Assembly (NCBI GenBank): GCA_043228905.1
Contig: JBHGNT010000004.1
Span: 4,526,001-4,590,000 of the forward strand
Length of the DNA: 64,000 bases
DNA from: Azolla caroliniana
Taxonomy: Eukaryota; Polypodiophyta
Direction of reading: 5' to 3'
Part shown: positions 23,147 through 35,581 of the stretch, piece after piece
How the letters are laid out: every line of letters begins with the position of its first letter
Numbering within the stretch: position 1 is the stretch's first letter
Made by a program: the position numbers and the translations under genes
Notes under the pieces: model-generated
The model's database searches: none
What the model saw: only the letters and a program-made list of their open reading frames with translations
Told to the model about the DNA's origin: nothing

Positions 23147-23962
23147 GCTTCAAGATACCGTTATCAACAATGACTCCACCCAAGGTAGACTAGATTTAGA
23201 ATGTTTTGTAAGAGAACACGAAATATGCGTGGGATTCAGAAATCACCATTGGTCAAGACATAGAGATAATTCAAAGTCATCATGCATCAATGTTGTGTTG
23301 AGGTCAAGGTCTAACATCAAGAATGATTGACTGATTGTGTGTGTGTGTGTGTGGAGAATGTATGTGGAAGCCACTTATAATTGGTTTTTCAAAATCTAGT
23401 TGATTGGCGGTTGGTGAATCACCAACTTCCCCACTTCAAATTGTAGCATTGGAAGATATTCAAAATTAGCATCCAAAATGTATCGCAAAGCTTTTCAAAC
23501 ATTCGAATTTTGAGTATGAATAACCAAAGTACCAAATGCCATGATTTTTTGCTTGGATAAGATAGGCTAATTTCCTAGAAATGTATATGTACATTGTAAA
23601 CAACTTAGATGTAAACGAGATATGAATAGTATTGAAGCTTGAAATATTTGTGTGGCTGCCAATGACATCCGATATCGAGCCTCAAAATCAAGTCTTTGGC
23701 CATCACGATGGTAAGTGGTTCATTAAGAAAACATAATGTGATAAAAGCTCTTGAATTTGATTAAGATGTTTCATTAGTTTGATATAATTGGATGTGGCAA
23801 AAAAAAATTGCTATGTGCGAATTTTTTTTTTTAACATATTTCGGTTAACATTATTACTCGTAGGAAAGTGGTCGGTTAAAATTTTTAATTTCCGGTTAGG
23901 ATCATAAGTAGCAGGAAAATTTCCGGTAGGGTCTAGAAACTTTGCCCAACACTGGTCACAAC
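22082..23962. mobile_element. hAT-type DNA element with 8 bp target duplication
   Basis: The element proper is 22090-23954 (1865 bp). Its left end TAGTGTTGGGCAAAGT is the inverted repeat of the right end ACTTTGCCCAACACTG, with one mismatch at the first base pair. It is flanked by a perfect direct repeat GTCACAAC at 22082-22089 and 23955-23962. TIRs of the CAGTG-TTGGGCAAAG type with 8 bp duplications are diagnostic of hAT. No transposase domain is recognisable, only simple repeats and short frames, so it is non-autonomous or badly decayed. Inside, a segment of about 135 bp (GTGTTAATTTAGTTAATAAC ... GGCTTTTGTGTA) with a GA run is duplicated in tandem at about 22621-22755 and 22756-22876. CCGGTT-rich subterminal repeats lie near both ends. 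Confidence 0.9.
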
Positions 23963-26900
23963 CGATTTAGTATGAAGTATGGGGAGGGTGCTTTCTATAT
24001 AGTCACCCTCTCTCTTCATTAACTAACTACAACAACCACTCTCTCTTGGGGAATGTGAAGACTCATAGTCATGGGAAATATGTAACTCATTAGTTATGTG
24101 TCATAGAATATGATTCTATGACACATAGTTAATGTGTAGAGAGTAGTGGTGTGACTCTTAGCCTTTGAGTAATTATAGATTCTCAAAAGGTGTGTTCACA
24201 TGTTGCACTATGTTGAGCTTGATTCTCAACACAATCAAATTATTTATTATTGAGTATATGTGTTGAGCCTATGTGTCAAAGAAGTTTACAAACTTGGAAT
24301 GATGTCTTCCCTTATTAAAGTTTTGCTCATATATGCTCCAAATACACTTCAATTTGACGTAGTCCTTTAATGTCAATGTATGGTTTTCAACCATAGGCCC
24401 CTATCAATGTTATTTTTCTAAGGGCTATGCAAATGTTTTTTCCATGTTCTACAAAATAACATTAAGACTACTCAAGCAAAGCACATTCTTATGCAGATCA
24501 TGGTAGGGAAAGCATGCTCTTAATTTGAACTCCCCTAATTTTGATTTTTCCTTGCAAGATTGTCATGTTAAAAAACAATTAGTATGTTATAACTTATAGG
24601 CCTGACCTTAAGGATTCAATCTAAAGCTTATTTTAATGGGGTAAGGTAGGATAATTGGGAAATTATTATCTTAGGAATTGGGACAAACCTAATAACATGT
24701 GGGAACATATGGTGGTCAAGGAGCTTAGGGTGTTATGCTATATAAAATGGAGCAACTATGCCCTTGATTACGACATATTGAGATGTTGCAAAGACATTAT
24801 TAGTGAGTCTAAGCTATCTAATCGAATTCATTACTAAATTACCATAATTATAACATAAGGTATACATATTTTGAGGTATAACTTATAAGATACTTGTGGA
24901 CTGTGGTATTTTATGTTTGTCTAATGTTCTTCACACAAGGGTTGGTAAGTGTGGTGAGGTCTATTCGTTTCCTTAATTTCTTATCATATTGCTCATCATT
25001 TGATCCATAATATTTACATAGGCTTGATTGCAAAAAGATATTTTGTATGACATCGTTCTATTCAGATCTTGAACTTGCATTAATGCAATCATTCCAATCT
25101 ATACATAGATTATAATTTATAACTATTGACCTCTTATATATAATGTATCATATATAAATGGATATTAGCATTAAATGTAATATCCTACTTCTTGCAATCC
25201 CAAGGCTAATATTATTCTCCAATATTTACACATTGTACTCAATCAAATGGGGTATCTTGTAAGCATAATATAAGTAAATCATTCTTGTATTTTTTCTAGT
25301 GGATCTATAAAGTTTAGAGTGCTTGTAATCATTTGGCAAAAATATTCATGTGGATCATAATATTCTTATTTATATTCAATCTTGTTAATACATACTTTTA
25401 TGATCATAATCTTATTTGTGTATTTGTTTTTTGCACGGTTTCTTGATTCTTGTTGAGTCACGACTCACAATACTCACTCTATACAATAACATAAGGAGTC
25501 ATAAAATATAACAGCTGGTGAGCAGATTTGTTTATGGATCTTTTACATCCATTGTATTACTAGGGCTTGACCTAACACACACCTTATTGGCCTCTAGAAT
25601 GATGTGTGCATTCAACTAACAATGATTAAATTGAAATAAATTGGTTATTTAGCTAAAAATGTGGAGAATTAGGAAGAGCTTGTACTATGAACACATGATA
25701 AAATACATGCTTAAATGTGTCTTCACTTAATATTGCACAATGCTTCACTTAATATTGCACAATGCACACCCATACAAGCATCGTTCTTCGTGGGTTAGAC
25801 TCGATCATATGTACATACCTCAAGACTAAGATATTGTGTGTTCTTCTTGTGATACATCCCAACTACCATGACACAAACAATAATAAAATATATGTTATGA
25901 TATGTGACAATGCATTCTTCGTAAAACAAGAAATGTTTAATTGCATGGATATGAATATTAACATTTGAGGGAGGTCCATGAGTGTATAATCAAGATATTC
26001 AACTTAGTGCCATGGGGTTCTCAATAATCCACAATCCATAATAGACACTTAACTTCTCAAAGTGTGACCATAAAAAATGTGCACAACTTGATGATTGAGT
26101 CCCAACTAGCTTAAATGAATGAGTTGGAGTCATTTGAGACTACAAGGTCATTGTGCACACGACAATGGACCAATGCCAAAAATGAAATAATAGATAGTTG
26201 GTTCAAGTTGCATAATTTTCATTGAGTTGACCCCTAATGTAGGCCGAGTAGAATGTTCCCAACAATGTGTATGGTAACTTTTGTTGAGCTCGAACCTATT
26301 GTGTTTGAAGTCTCAAAAAAGCCAATTAACAAAAAATGTTGTTTTTGAGGATCAACTACCATTATCAATGTTTAGTTTATTATGAGTGTACAAATAACAA
26401 CTCAAGGGACATGTAGTGCCATATTGTACTAAGACTATGTTTTGGGGTGTGTGTTTGCGTGTGTTTGTTTGTACATACATATTTGTAGTTGAGTATAGTG
26501 CCATATATGTGATCCTTATAGTTGGCAAATCAATTGTAAAAGAAAGTAGACATCATTTGGCACAAACACCATAGTGATTGGCTAAAAATGTTGATGTCAT
26601 AAACTTATTCTATTAGGGTTTGGCCCTAGTTGGTGTACCTTTTTATATGTGCTTGCTCCTCAAAAGAATTGTGCTCCAACAACTCCATTAGGTTGGGGTA
26701 AAAACCAAAATGCCAACTTCACATGCAATCAACGTTTTCATGCGATGTCAACTCATACTTTCGTGCAACATATAGTCAAAGCCATGTTTAGGTGGAGTTT
26801 GCAAAGGACCATCGTGATTGCGAAGAGGTGAAACTCTTGATCTTTAATGCATGCGTTCAATTCACACCGAGCAAATAGTAAAAGGGCGTGACTTCAAATC

Positions 26901-27425
26901 TTCCAAACCAATGCAATGGGACAGTGTCAAACACTCTGACCAATGAGATAGGGCCATATCTACAACATCGAGATTCCGTCCATTTGCACTATGTACATAT
27001 GTGGGCAGCCTAAATGATCGTTATGGCCCGGTGCTTCCAGCCAACATTTGCTTTGGACGAAATGGACTTGGACCGTCTCGAGGGGTCAAGCAGCACATCA
27101 ATAACTCGGTTCGAAGACTGAAGGGAAAGTCTCGGAAAAGAAGAAAGAAGAGTTATGGGCTATGTATACATATGCACCAAGTAACAACACACATTACGTA
27201 TTCCATTTGTATTCATTTTGGGGGACAGAAATATAAATATGAAGGAGAAGAAAATTTGAAACAAAAAACGAAGAAGAAGAAAAAAGTGGGGGGGGGAATT
27301 AATGAGATATAGATAAACCAAAGGCAATAATCGTAATTAGGACTAATCCCAGGGATTAATGGCAAGATATCGACGATTAACAACTGATTAGCAGTAATCA
27401 TCGCGATTAATTCATCTGAATCATT
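23963..27425. other. AT-rich intergenic DNA upstream of RanGAP
   Basis: No gene recognised over about 3.4 kb; short frames look random. It holds a perfect hairpin at 24095-24127. Confidence 0.6.
24095..24127. repeat. Perfect 15 bp inverted repeat with 3-base loop
   Basis: TATGTGTCATAGAAT, loop ATG, ATTCTATGACACATA. A further A-T pair and two G-T pairs extend the stem outward. It could form a cruciform or RNA hairpin; no gene is attached to it. Confidence 0.85.
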
Positions 27426-27656
27426 TATATAATACAGAGGGAGAGGGAGCGGGAGGGTACACACATTTCTATTTTACTTCTTCTTCTTCTTCTTCGTCTT
27501 CTTCTTCTTCTTCTGCTTCTTCTTCTTCAAACAGACAGACTGAGAGGCAGGCGTATACAGGCGCAGAAGCACACAGACAGAGAGAAATCAGAAGAATCAG
27601 AAGAATCAGAAGAAGAAGAGGTGAGTAAAGATCTGTCTGTCTGTCTGTCTCTAGCT
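27426..27656 (+). promoter_or_regulatory. Core promoter and 5' UTR of the RanGAP gene
   Basis: TATATAATA at 27426-27434 is a good TATA box; transcription would begin near 27455-27460. The leader is rich in CTT repeats (27475-27530), a common plant 5' UTR feature. GTGAGT at 27621 looks like a splice donor, but the nearest AG lies only about 35 bases downstream, too short for an intron, so I treat the leader as unspliced. Confidence 0.6.
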
Positions 27657-27716
27657 ATGGCGAGCGCTGCAACCACCCCTTCTTCTCTCAATCTCCTTCC
27701 TCCTTTCCCATCCTCT

Positions 27717-27749
<33 letters not shown>

Positions 27750-29534
27750 ACGCTTCCTCCTCCTCCTCCTCTTGCTGCTCACAGCCACATCAGTAGCAGT
27801 CTGAGTAACGGTAATGGTCACATTAACAGTAGCTCCACTCTCCCTTCCATTCGCCTGTGGCCACCAAACCCTAATACTCGCACTACCCTCGTCCAGCGCC
27901 TCTCGGAGCATCTCTCCTCTGTGTCTTTCTTCTCGCAACGCTATGGCCAGATCGGACCAGAAGAAGCTTCCCTCAACGCTCAACGAATCGAACAAGAAGC
28001 TTTTTTGTCTGCTTCACAACACGCCGAGTCGGAAGAAAGTTCAGATATTGCCGTGGTCCAGTTCTATGCGAAAGAAGCGAGTCGCCTCATGCTCGATTGT
28101 ATGAAGAAAGGCCCTTCTTCTAAAGGTAAGGTATCAGAAAAAACGGTACATGAAAACGCAAATTTAGAAGCTGCAGAAGAGGAAAAGAAAGAAGTAGGGG
28201 CAGAAGAAGAAACAATTTATCCTTCTTCTTCTTCTTTTTTTGATATTTCTGGTGGGAATCGGGACTTTCTCACCGAAGCTATGGCTCAAGAGCTTCTACA
28301 ACCTCTCTGTGTTCCTGGAAACTCCATTTCCAGCATCTGTTTCAGCAACCGGAGCTTTGGAGAAGAGGCAGCGAGAGTTGCAGGTAAGTGTTTGGAAACC
28401 ATAAAATCTCAGCTCATTCAAGTAAACCTCGCTGACATTGTTGCAGGGAGAAATGAAGAAGAAGCTCTAACTGTAATGTCTATCTTCTCCTCTGCATTAT
28501 GTGATAGCAAACTAAAATACCTCAATCTATCTGATAATGCTTTGGGAGAGAAAGGAATGCGAGCTTTCTCTGAGCTTCTCGCTTCACAGAATGAATTAGA
28601 AGAACTCTATTTCATGAACAATGGTATCTCTGAGGAGGCGGCTATAGCTCTGTGTGAACTATTACCTTCTTCGGCTAAGCTAAAGGTGTTGCATTTCCAT
28701 AACAATATGACTGGAGATAGAGGAGCCATAGCTCTATCAAAGCTTGTGAAAGAAGCTCCTCTGTTGGAGGATTTTAGATGTTCCTCTACTAGAGTTGGTA
28801 GTGAAGGAGGAGTCTCGTTAGCAATGGCTTTGCTTTCTGGATCTAGCTTGAAAAGAATTGATTTGCGTGATAATCCTGTTGGTGTCGAAGGTGCCATAGC
28901 TCTAGCAAAGACATTGAAGCAACATTCTGATCTCAAAGAGGTTTATTTGAGCTATCTTGGTTTGGAAGATGAAGGAGCCATAGCTATTCTTGAAGCTTTG
29001 GAAGGAACTTCACCTCATCTTGAAGTTTTTGAGTTTGCAGGAAATGATATCACCATTGCTTCTGTCCCGAAACTCATTAGTTTCATTGTGTCAAAACCTA
29101 ATCTTGTTCGATTGAATCTTTCTGAAAATGATCTTGAAGATAGGGGTGTTGTTACAATATGTAAGGTGCTGGGTAAGGGCCACCGAAGCTTGATTGAACT
29201 TGACCTCAGTGAAACTAATATTGGAAGGATTGGAGCTTGTGCTGCAGCCGAAGCTATAGCTATGAAATCTCAATTCAAGCTTCTTGGGCTAAATGCTAAT
29301 CATATTTCTGATGTTGGGATAGAAGCTTTGAAAGAAATGTTGAAGAAAGGAACCCATGGTGGTACATCTGTACTTGGACCGTTAGATGAAAATGATGAGA
29401 ATGAAGAGGGAGATGAGGAAGCTGAAGAAGAAGATAGAGAAGAAGAAGAAGAAGAGGAAGTGGAGGAAGACGAAGCCGAAAATGGTGAAATAGATGATGA
29501 ATTGCAAGCTCAATTTGGAAAAGTGAAGGTATAA
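27657..29534 (+). CDS. RanGAP: Ran GTPase-activating protein with WPP domain
   Basis: Intronless ORF of 625 residues from ATG 27657 (GCTATGGCG context) to TAA. It stimulates GTP hydrolysis by Ran and so keeps cytosolic Ran in the GDP form for nuclear transport and mitosis. Residues 1-65 are a low-complexity Ser/Pro/Asn extension with 13 Ser in a row. The WPP domain starts at SIRLWPPN (W68-P70) and runs to about 150; in plants it anchors RanGAP at the nuclear envelope and cell plate. An acidic linker leads to leucine-rich repeats at about 210-570 (for example LKYLNLSDNALGEKGMRAF, LVRLNLSENDLEDRG). A Glu/Asp-rich tail covers about 578-620, as in all RanGAPs. It is longer than the roughly 540 residues of Arabidopsis RanGAP, through the N-terminal extension and linker. 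All parts look intact. Confidence 0.97.
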
Positions 29535-32439
29535 CCCAAAGGACTGTTCATTTGTGTTCTTTGGTTTTATTGATGCATATCATTAGCCTCTTTATTTAAA
29601 AATCTTTGAGGTTCAAGTTTCCAGGTCTGAACCCTGAGATAAGTTAATCATTCAGATTTTAGATTGTGATGTGGAATTTCTTCATAGTTTTGTGAAGATG
29701 TTATGTAAGGCATTAGACATTGAAAATTTGGGATTAGGCATAAAAATTTCCAAAGATCATAAATGTCCTGGTGAGTTCCAGGAAGAATCAATCAAGTTCT
29801 GATTCATATCCGTAACACTCATTTTTAAAGTAGTCACACACTTCAATCATGTGTATGTATCTTTTTTATTAGAATTATATTGGAATGTTGGAATGAAATG
29901 ATGAATTTTGTGCAATTGCTTTGACATTATTGACCATCTGTATGATGATGTATGTGCCCAAATGCAAGAATTACAATGGTCTTCCGAATTTGAAGTGGGA
30001 ACACAGAAGTCTGGAAATGACTTGTTTGGCTTGATATTCCCAAATTTCATGTATATTGGTCTTTATCCTTGTGACATTTAAAGCTTTACCCACATTAATT
30101 GAATTAGATTTTAATACAGGATCATTCTACAGCTGCATTACTGTAAAACGTACATGAGAATTGGAATTAGATGCCTTAATATAGTTGGGCATTAGAATAA
30201 ATTATGTAAACAGGAAAAGCTTTTTGCGTTGGTAGAGTTATATCGAATATAATGAATACCATTTCATTGCCTTCGTGTGATGATGGCAAAGCATATTTTT
30301 ATTGGGTCTGCAATTTATTCTAAATCTTTTCTAGTCTGCAATGTTTGATGTCAATGCTAATCATTGTTCTAGCATTGCGTATCTTTGGCGGAATACAACA
30401 GTATTTTATTGCCTTTGGTACGATGAATGGCAACACATATATGGAGTGATTTTATTTTAATGGTTGTTCAGAAAGATATGTGACCAGGAATGCAAATAAG
30501 GTATGTAATGGCTTATATAAGTTACATGCCAGAAATAGTTAGAAATTAGAATCATGCTTTTGAACTTAACATGTTTTGTTCCATTAATTGACTCATGTTG
30601 GATATATATGTGCAAAATGTGACTCCAATTTGGAGCTAGAAGAATTAAGATATATGATGTTTAACATTTATTTCCCTCATTTCTGCAAACATATCTCTGT
30701 ATACTTTCATTGTACTAAGAAATACATCACCACATATTGTTTCACGTTAGAACTTTGGTTTTGAACTTACGATGATGTTCATCAGAACATGTTCATAAAT
30801 ATTTCCTTTCGTAGCTTGCTCTTGCATGCTATTGTGTAATGTTAGATACCCATGGAAATAAATCCAACTATTGGATGGTAACATTATAATTTATGAGTAA
30901 TTGTTATTTGAGCTAACAAGTATACACACATATTGTGTGTTATCTTTTTGCTGTCATTTCACGCTAGGTTTTGATCTTTTGTACTACTATACATGTGCAT
31001 CATCTCCCGTTTGTGTCTTTTGTGTTGCAAATCGTGTGTAGAAGAGCATGACTAACAACCCGTCCGTTTAATATGGTTTGATTGCATTTGTATGCTTTCT
31101 TATCACACGAGAACTTTATTACAAGATGGGTTGATCATACAATGCGAGAAACACGTACCGAAATAGTGAGAATTTATCAAACAAATATGTCTGATTCTAA
31201 ATTCAGTATGAAATCCCAATTCTATTTGAGAATATGCTTGTTGAGCAAAATGCAAGTCTACCAACAAGAAGTCTTTTGCACTTAGTTGAAGGGTGACCTT
31301 CAACATGAATTTCTAGACATGAAATTTGAAAATGCCTTTTGGTTTGGTCTCTTTCCCAATAATTTGAATTGTGATACCATTTTTTTCCGTTGGAGTAGAT
31401 TTTGGGTATTGCAAACCATTTGAATGATTTGAAATCATGTGATATTTAAGAAGCTACATATTTTGATTTTCACTTCTTCGAGTCCTCTTTCAGGCAATCT
31501 CATAAAAAATCCCTTTCCCATATTTCAACTACTTTATTTTGAGAATTGATGTTTTGTTTATTCTTTACATGCTACTTTATGTTGAGCATCGCGCTTCTGC
31601 AACATCTTTACATTTGTGGGGTTTAACCTTACATCAAGGTCTCTTGTCAATGATATATATACTTATGTGTTAGTCAAAACAAAACAAAAAAGGCAAATCA
31701 ATTTCCCTCATATTGCAAAATCTTGAGATCCATGAACTTTGGTGGTTGGTTGAATCCATGTTGGATGCATCATGGAGTATTATGTGCCAATGGCCAAAGG
31801 TTACCATTACGCCATAATTAGATACATAAATATAGCAATGTCCTTCTAATATAAGGTAGTCAACCCTAGTTTTGTGGAGAGAAAATATGTGGTAAGTTGT
31901 TATTCGCCTAAATACATCAATTATACATTGAACTACCGAATTTCATGCTTGTTTACGTGAGATTAGAGGGAGGGTTTGAATATAAACATGTGAACCAGGT
32001 TTGCATAATTTGGGTTGTGTACTTATGGAGAAAGAAAGGGGTTTCGGTTGATTTCAAGATTCCATATTTAGTTTGAATATGGCATCAATGTTCTAATCAT
32101 GATATATGATCAATAAAGTGAAACATATATATGCCCTATGTATGTGCCCTAGATAACATTTGTATTCAGCTTTGTAAGTACATCTAAAATACCAAAAGAG
32201 ACATATGGAGCCTCATTACTCAAGGTCTTCTGAAGGGACATCTCCATTGATCGCAATAAAACTTATAAATAGATCAATTGACTAAAATCTCTTACATATT
32301 GTATAAAAGGACTTGAATTATGATTTACCATGTAATGCATTGTCATATTCAAACATTGGGGTACTTTTATAGTAGAAGATAATTTTGAGATTTTGTCACC
32401 AAATTATGAGCTTTCATGCACAATATTGGTACTCTAGAG
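29535..32439. other. RanGAP 3' region and intergenic DNA
   Basis: The first few hundred bases should be 3' UTR; AATAAA occurs at about 30196. Nothing else is recognised in this AT-rich stretch of nearly 3 kb. Confidence 0.5.
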
Positions 32440-32880
32440 TATTGGGGAAAACATCTCTAAGTAAGTATGCAAAAATGTATGGTTTGAGGACAACACCCGA
32501 TTGAACAGTCGTTCCAAGTTGAGGAAAAACATCTCCATACATACCAACATGTCCATTTGCGGAGAAACATCTCTAAGCATGCCAGAATGTCTAGTTTGAG
32601 GACAACACCCAATTGGACAATCCTTCCGATTTGAGGAAAAACAATCTCTATACATACCACCAGAATGCCCAATTCAAGGACAAAACATCTCTAACTAAGT
32701 ATTCGAAAATGTCCGGCTTGAGGGCAACACCCGATTGGACATTCCTTCCGATTTGAGTAGAAACATCTCTATATGTACGAATATCACATACCAAAATGTC
32801 CGATTTGCGGACAAAACATGTCTAAAGTATGTATATCCGGAATGTCCAGTTTGAAGGCAACGCGGATATTGCACAATATT
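32440..32880. repeat. Degenerate tandem repeat, period near 125 bp, about 3.5 units
   Basis: Recurring blocks GAATGTC-(AGC)-GTTTGAGG, ACAACACCCGATTGGACA, TCCTTCCGATTTGAGGAAAAAC and ATCTCTA-ACATACC follow one another several times with 10-20 percent divergence. On the minus strand the repeat keeps short open frames (CPQTRHSGM, RNRVLPSSRTF), probably by chance. It ends about 300 bases before the next gene. Confidence 0.75.
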
Positions 32881-33191
32881 TTCCAGAAAGACAGACGAAG
32901 GAGATGGATGAATCAATAACACTAATAACACTGACCTTCAACACTAACCGTGATCTAGGATTACATAATGGGAATTGAGGGGCATTTCGGAAATAAAGGA
33001 AAACTGAGGTGTAATTCTTCTTTCTAGCTTTTTCTCAGAATCCCACACAGCAGGAAAGCATTGCGTAGCTTTTTAATACAGGAGAGACGGACGGAGGGAT
33101 AGATTCAGGGTTTTGCTTTTTTTTGCGGACTGTTGGAACACTATTCGGTTGTGCTTTTCTTCGCTGATCGATGGATTAATCGTTTGTCGTC
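32881..33191 (+). promoter_or_regulatory. Upstream region of the phosphoglycolate phosphatase gene
   Basis: Holds the presumed promoter and 5' UTR. TTTTTAATACA at about 33071 is the only TATA-like stretch; the next 110 bases are purine-rich then T-rich. The start ATG at 33192 follows an earlier ATG (33171) that meets a stop after one codon. Confidence 0.4.
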
Positions 33192-35517
33192 ATGTCTGAT
33201 CGTAACAATGGTAAGTTTCTCTCATATAGTTATCGTCGTCTTCATCATCATCATCATCATCATCATCATTGCCATGATCTTTGGCATCATGCTCTATTAA
33301 ACTTAACACATATTACTCAACCTTAGCAAGGGCGATTTTCCTCACCAACGCTCGGGATCTTATCAACTGCATGGACACTTTTATCTTTGATTGCGATGGT
33401 AAGAAAAAAAGAAGATCATCAAGCTTTCTCAGATAGATTGAAATCAATAGATTACCTTTGATCTTTTAAATGTTTTAATCTCAAGTTCCAGTTTTTTGAG
33501 AAGGAAACTGACAATGTAACTTCCTATTTGGGACTAATGTTGTTCGTTAAAGAAGCTCCTACAGCAAGTTTTAGAAATAGGATAACATTTTGGTGCATTT
33601 AAGCAATATGTTTTGGCCACATGATAAGTAAGAAAAAATTCTCGTGACATCCTTGTTAGGCTGGATTTGCATGGTTTTTGACCATGGATTGATCTGCATA
33701 AAGGATTGATTCTTTCTTTTCCTGATTCATTAGGAAACGTTTGTGATTGTTAAATGTTGATATCATCAGGTGTTATATGGAGAGGTGATGTGTTGATTAA
33801 GGGTGTTCCAGAAACCCTAGAAATGCTTCGGAAATTGGTCAGTTTTTCTAAAATATTAGTGAATTATTCATTACAAATTTCCTTCTAATATGGTTCTACG
33901 ATAGGGGAAAAGACTTCTGTTTATCACAAACAATTCGACCAAATCAAGAAATCAATATGTGGATAAGTTTCATGCACTAGATATGATTGTGAGCAAGGTA
34001 TGAAACTTTGAAAACACTGAATAATGAAGATTCCATTTTATTGTTTGAGGATTTATTAAATGTCTTTTTGTGGGTTTAGGAAGAGATTTTTTCCTCATCC
34101 TTTGCTGCAGCTGCATATTTAAAGTCTATTGGATTCCCCTCCAAGAAAAAGGTAATAAATAATTGGAATCTTGATATGTTATTGTGCAATTGAAGATTCA
34201 AATTAATTTCATGCGCATAGCTAATATATTGCCTTCAAGAAAATAAATCAGAAAAGTTAAAATACTGATATGTCTTGAAACTAGGTCACTTGCCTTTCGT
34301 ATATTTTTGAAACAGGTTTATGTTATTGGTGAGACAGGGATTTTGAAAGAGCTTGAGATGGCAGGAATCAGCTACCTTGGGGGCCCGGTATGAGTAAATA
34401 AAAGTTGTTAAATGGCATGTTAAGATTTTGTTAATGTAGGAAATGACGATTAAGATTTAGGTTTTATTAAACATAAACTTAATACAGATGATAGAAATTT
34501 CAGTTAGGCATATTGTGGTAAGTTGGTTACGGTAAAATGAAATTTCAGATATTGTAGTTTTTCATCGTTTATAGGAATTCATCAGATGTATATATAAAGA
34601 TCATAAAGTTTCTTCTATATACTCAAGCGAAGAGGTTTTCTATGTGCAAAACATGTAGTTATTGTATACAATACAATACTTTTCTATGACTAGACCTATA
34701 TAAAGATGACAAATCCACATGTATGACAGAATACAAAAACATCCACAAATTTCCCAACAATTAAAATTATATTGCAACCTAATCAATCTACTTCTAGGGG
34801 CTTACTCATTCCTTATTTTTTCCATGACTTAAATACAATTTTCTTCTCACTTTGGCAGGATGATGATGAAAAAACAATTGATTTTACATATTGTAGGCGA
34901 ATGGAACATGATCCGGATGTAAGTTGGTGTGTCTGTATTTGGAATTATGATCTCCTTTAACTATATCTGGCCAACTAAATTTCTGAATCACAGGTGGGGG
35001 CTGTTGTTGTTGGATTTGATAGGCATATCAACTACTATAAACTCCAGTGAGTGGCTTATTTACTTGATTATACATATTTTATTATAACTGATCCAATCAT
35101 TTCTATTGGTACTTGAACTGTGTGTGAAGGTATGCAACTCGTTGTATTAGAGAAAATCCAGGTTGTTTGTTTATAGCAACTAATTGTGATGCTTCCATCC
35201 ATCTAACTCATGATCAAGAGTGGCCAGGTAACATGCTTCTATTGGTCGATTTAAAAAAATATATGAATATTGTATCTTCTGATTTTTCTTTTGTGTTCCA
35301 GATTGTTGAGACTATTAATTAACTAATCTCAGCAATTTTTATTACATATGTAAAACTGTATAGATTATTATTTTAATTTTATTATTAATTATACAGTTGC
35401 ACATCTTCAAATAGTTGTAATCTGAAAGCACACATTTTGGTGTCTCCACACAAAGGCCATACAAGAGCCTATAACAGCAGATCGTCATACTCATTGTAAC
35501 ACACACACACACACACA

Positions 35518-35581
<64 letters not shown>

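Noticed and set aside
27621-27656. Longer RanGAP starting at GTG 27621
   Set aside because: GTG is not a normal plant start; ATG 27657 has a good context and keeps the whole WPP domain.
33171-33180. Upstream ATG as start of the phosphatase
   Set aside because: ATG GAT TAA stops at once; ATG 33192 leads into the conserved chain through exon 2.
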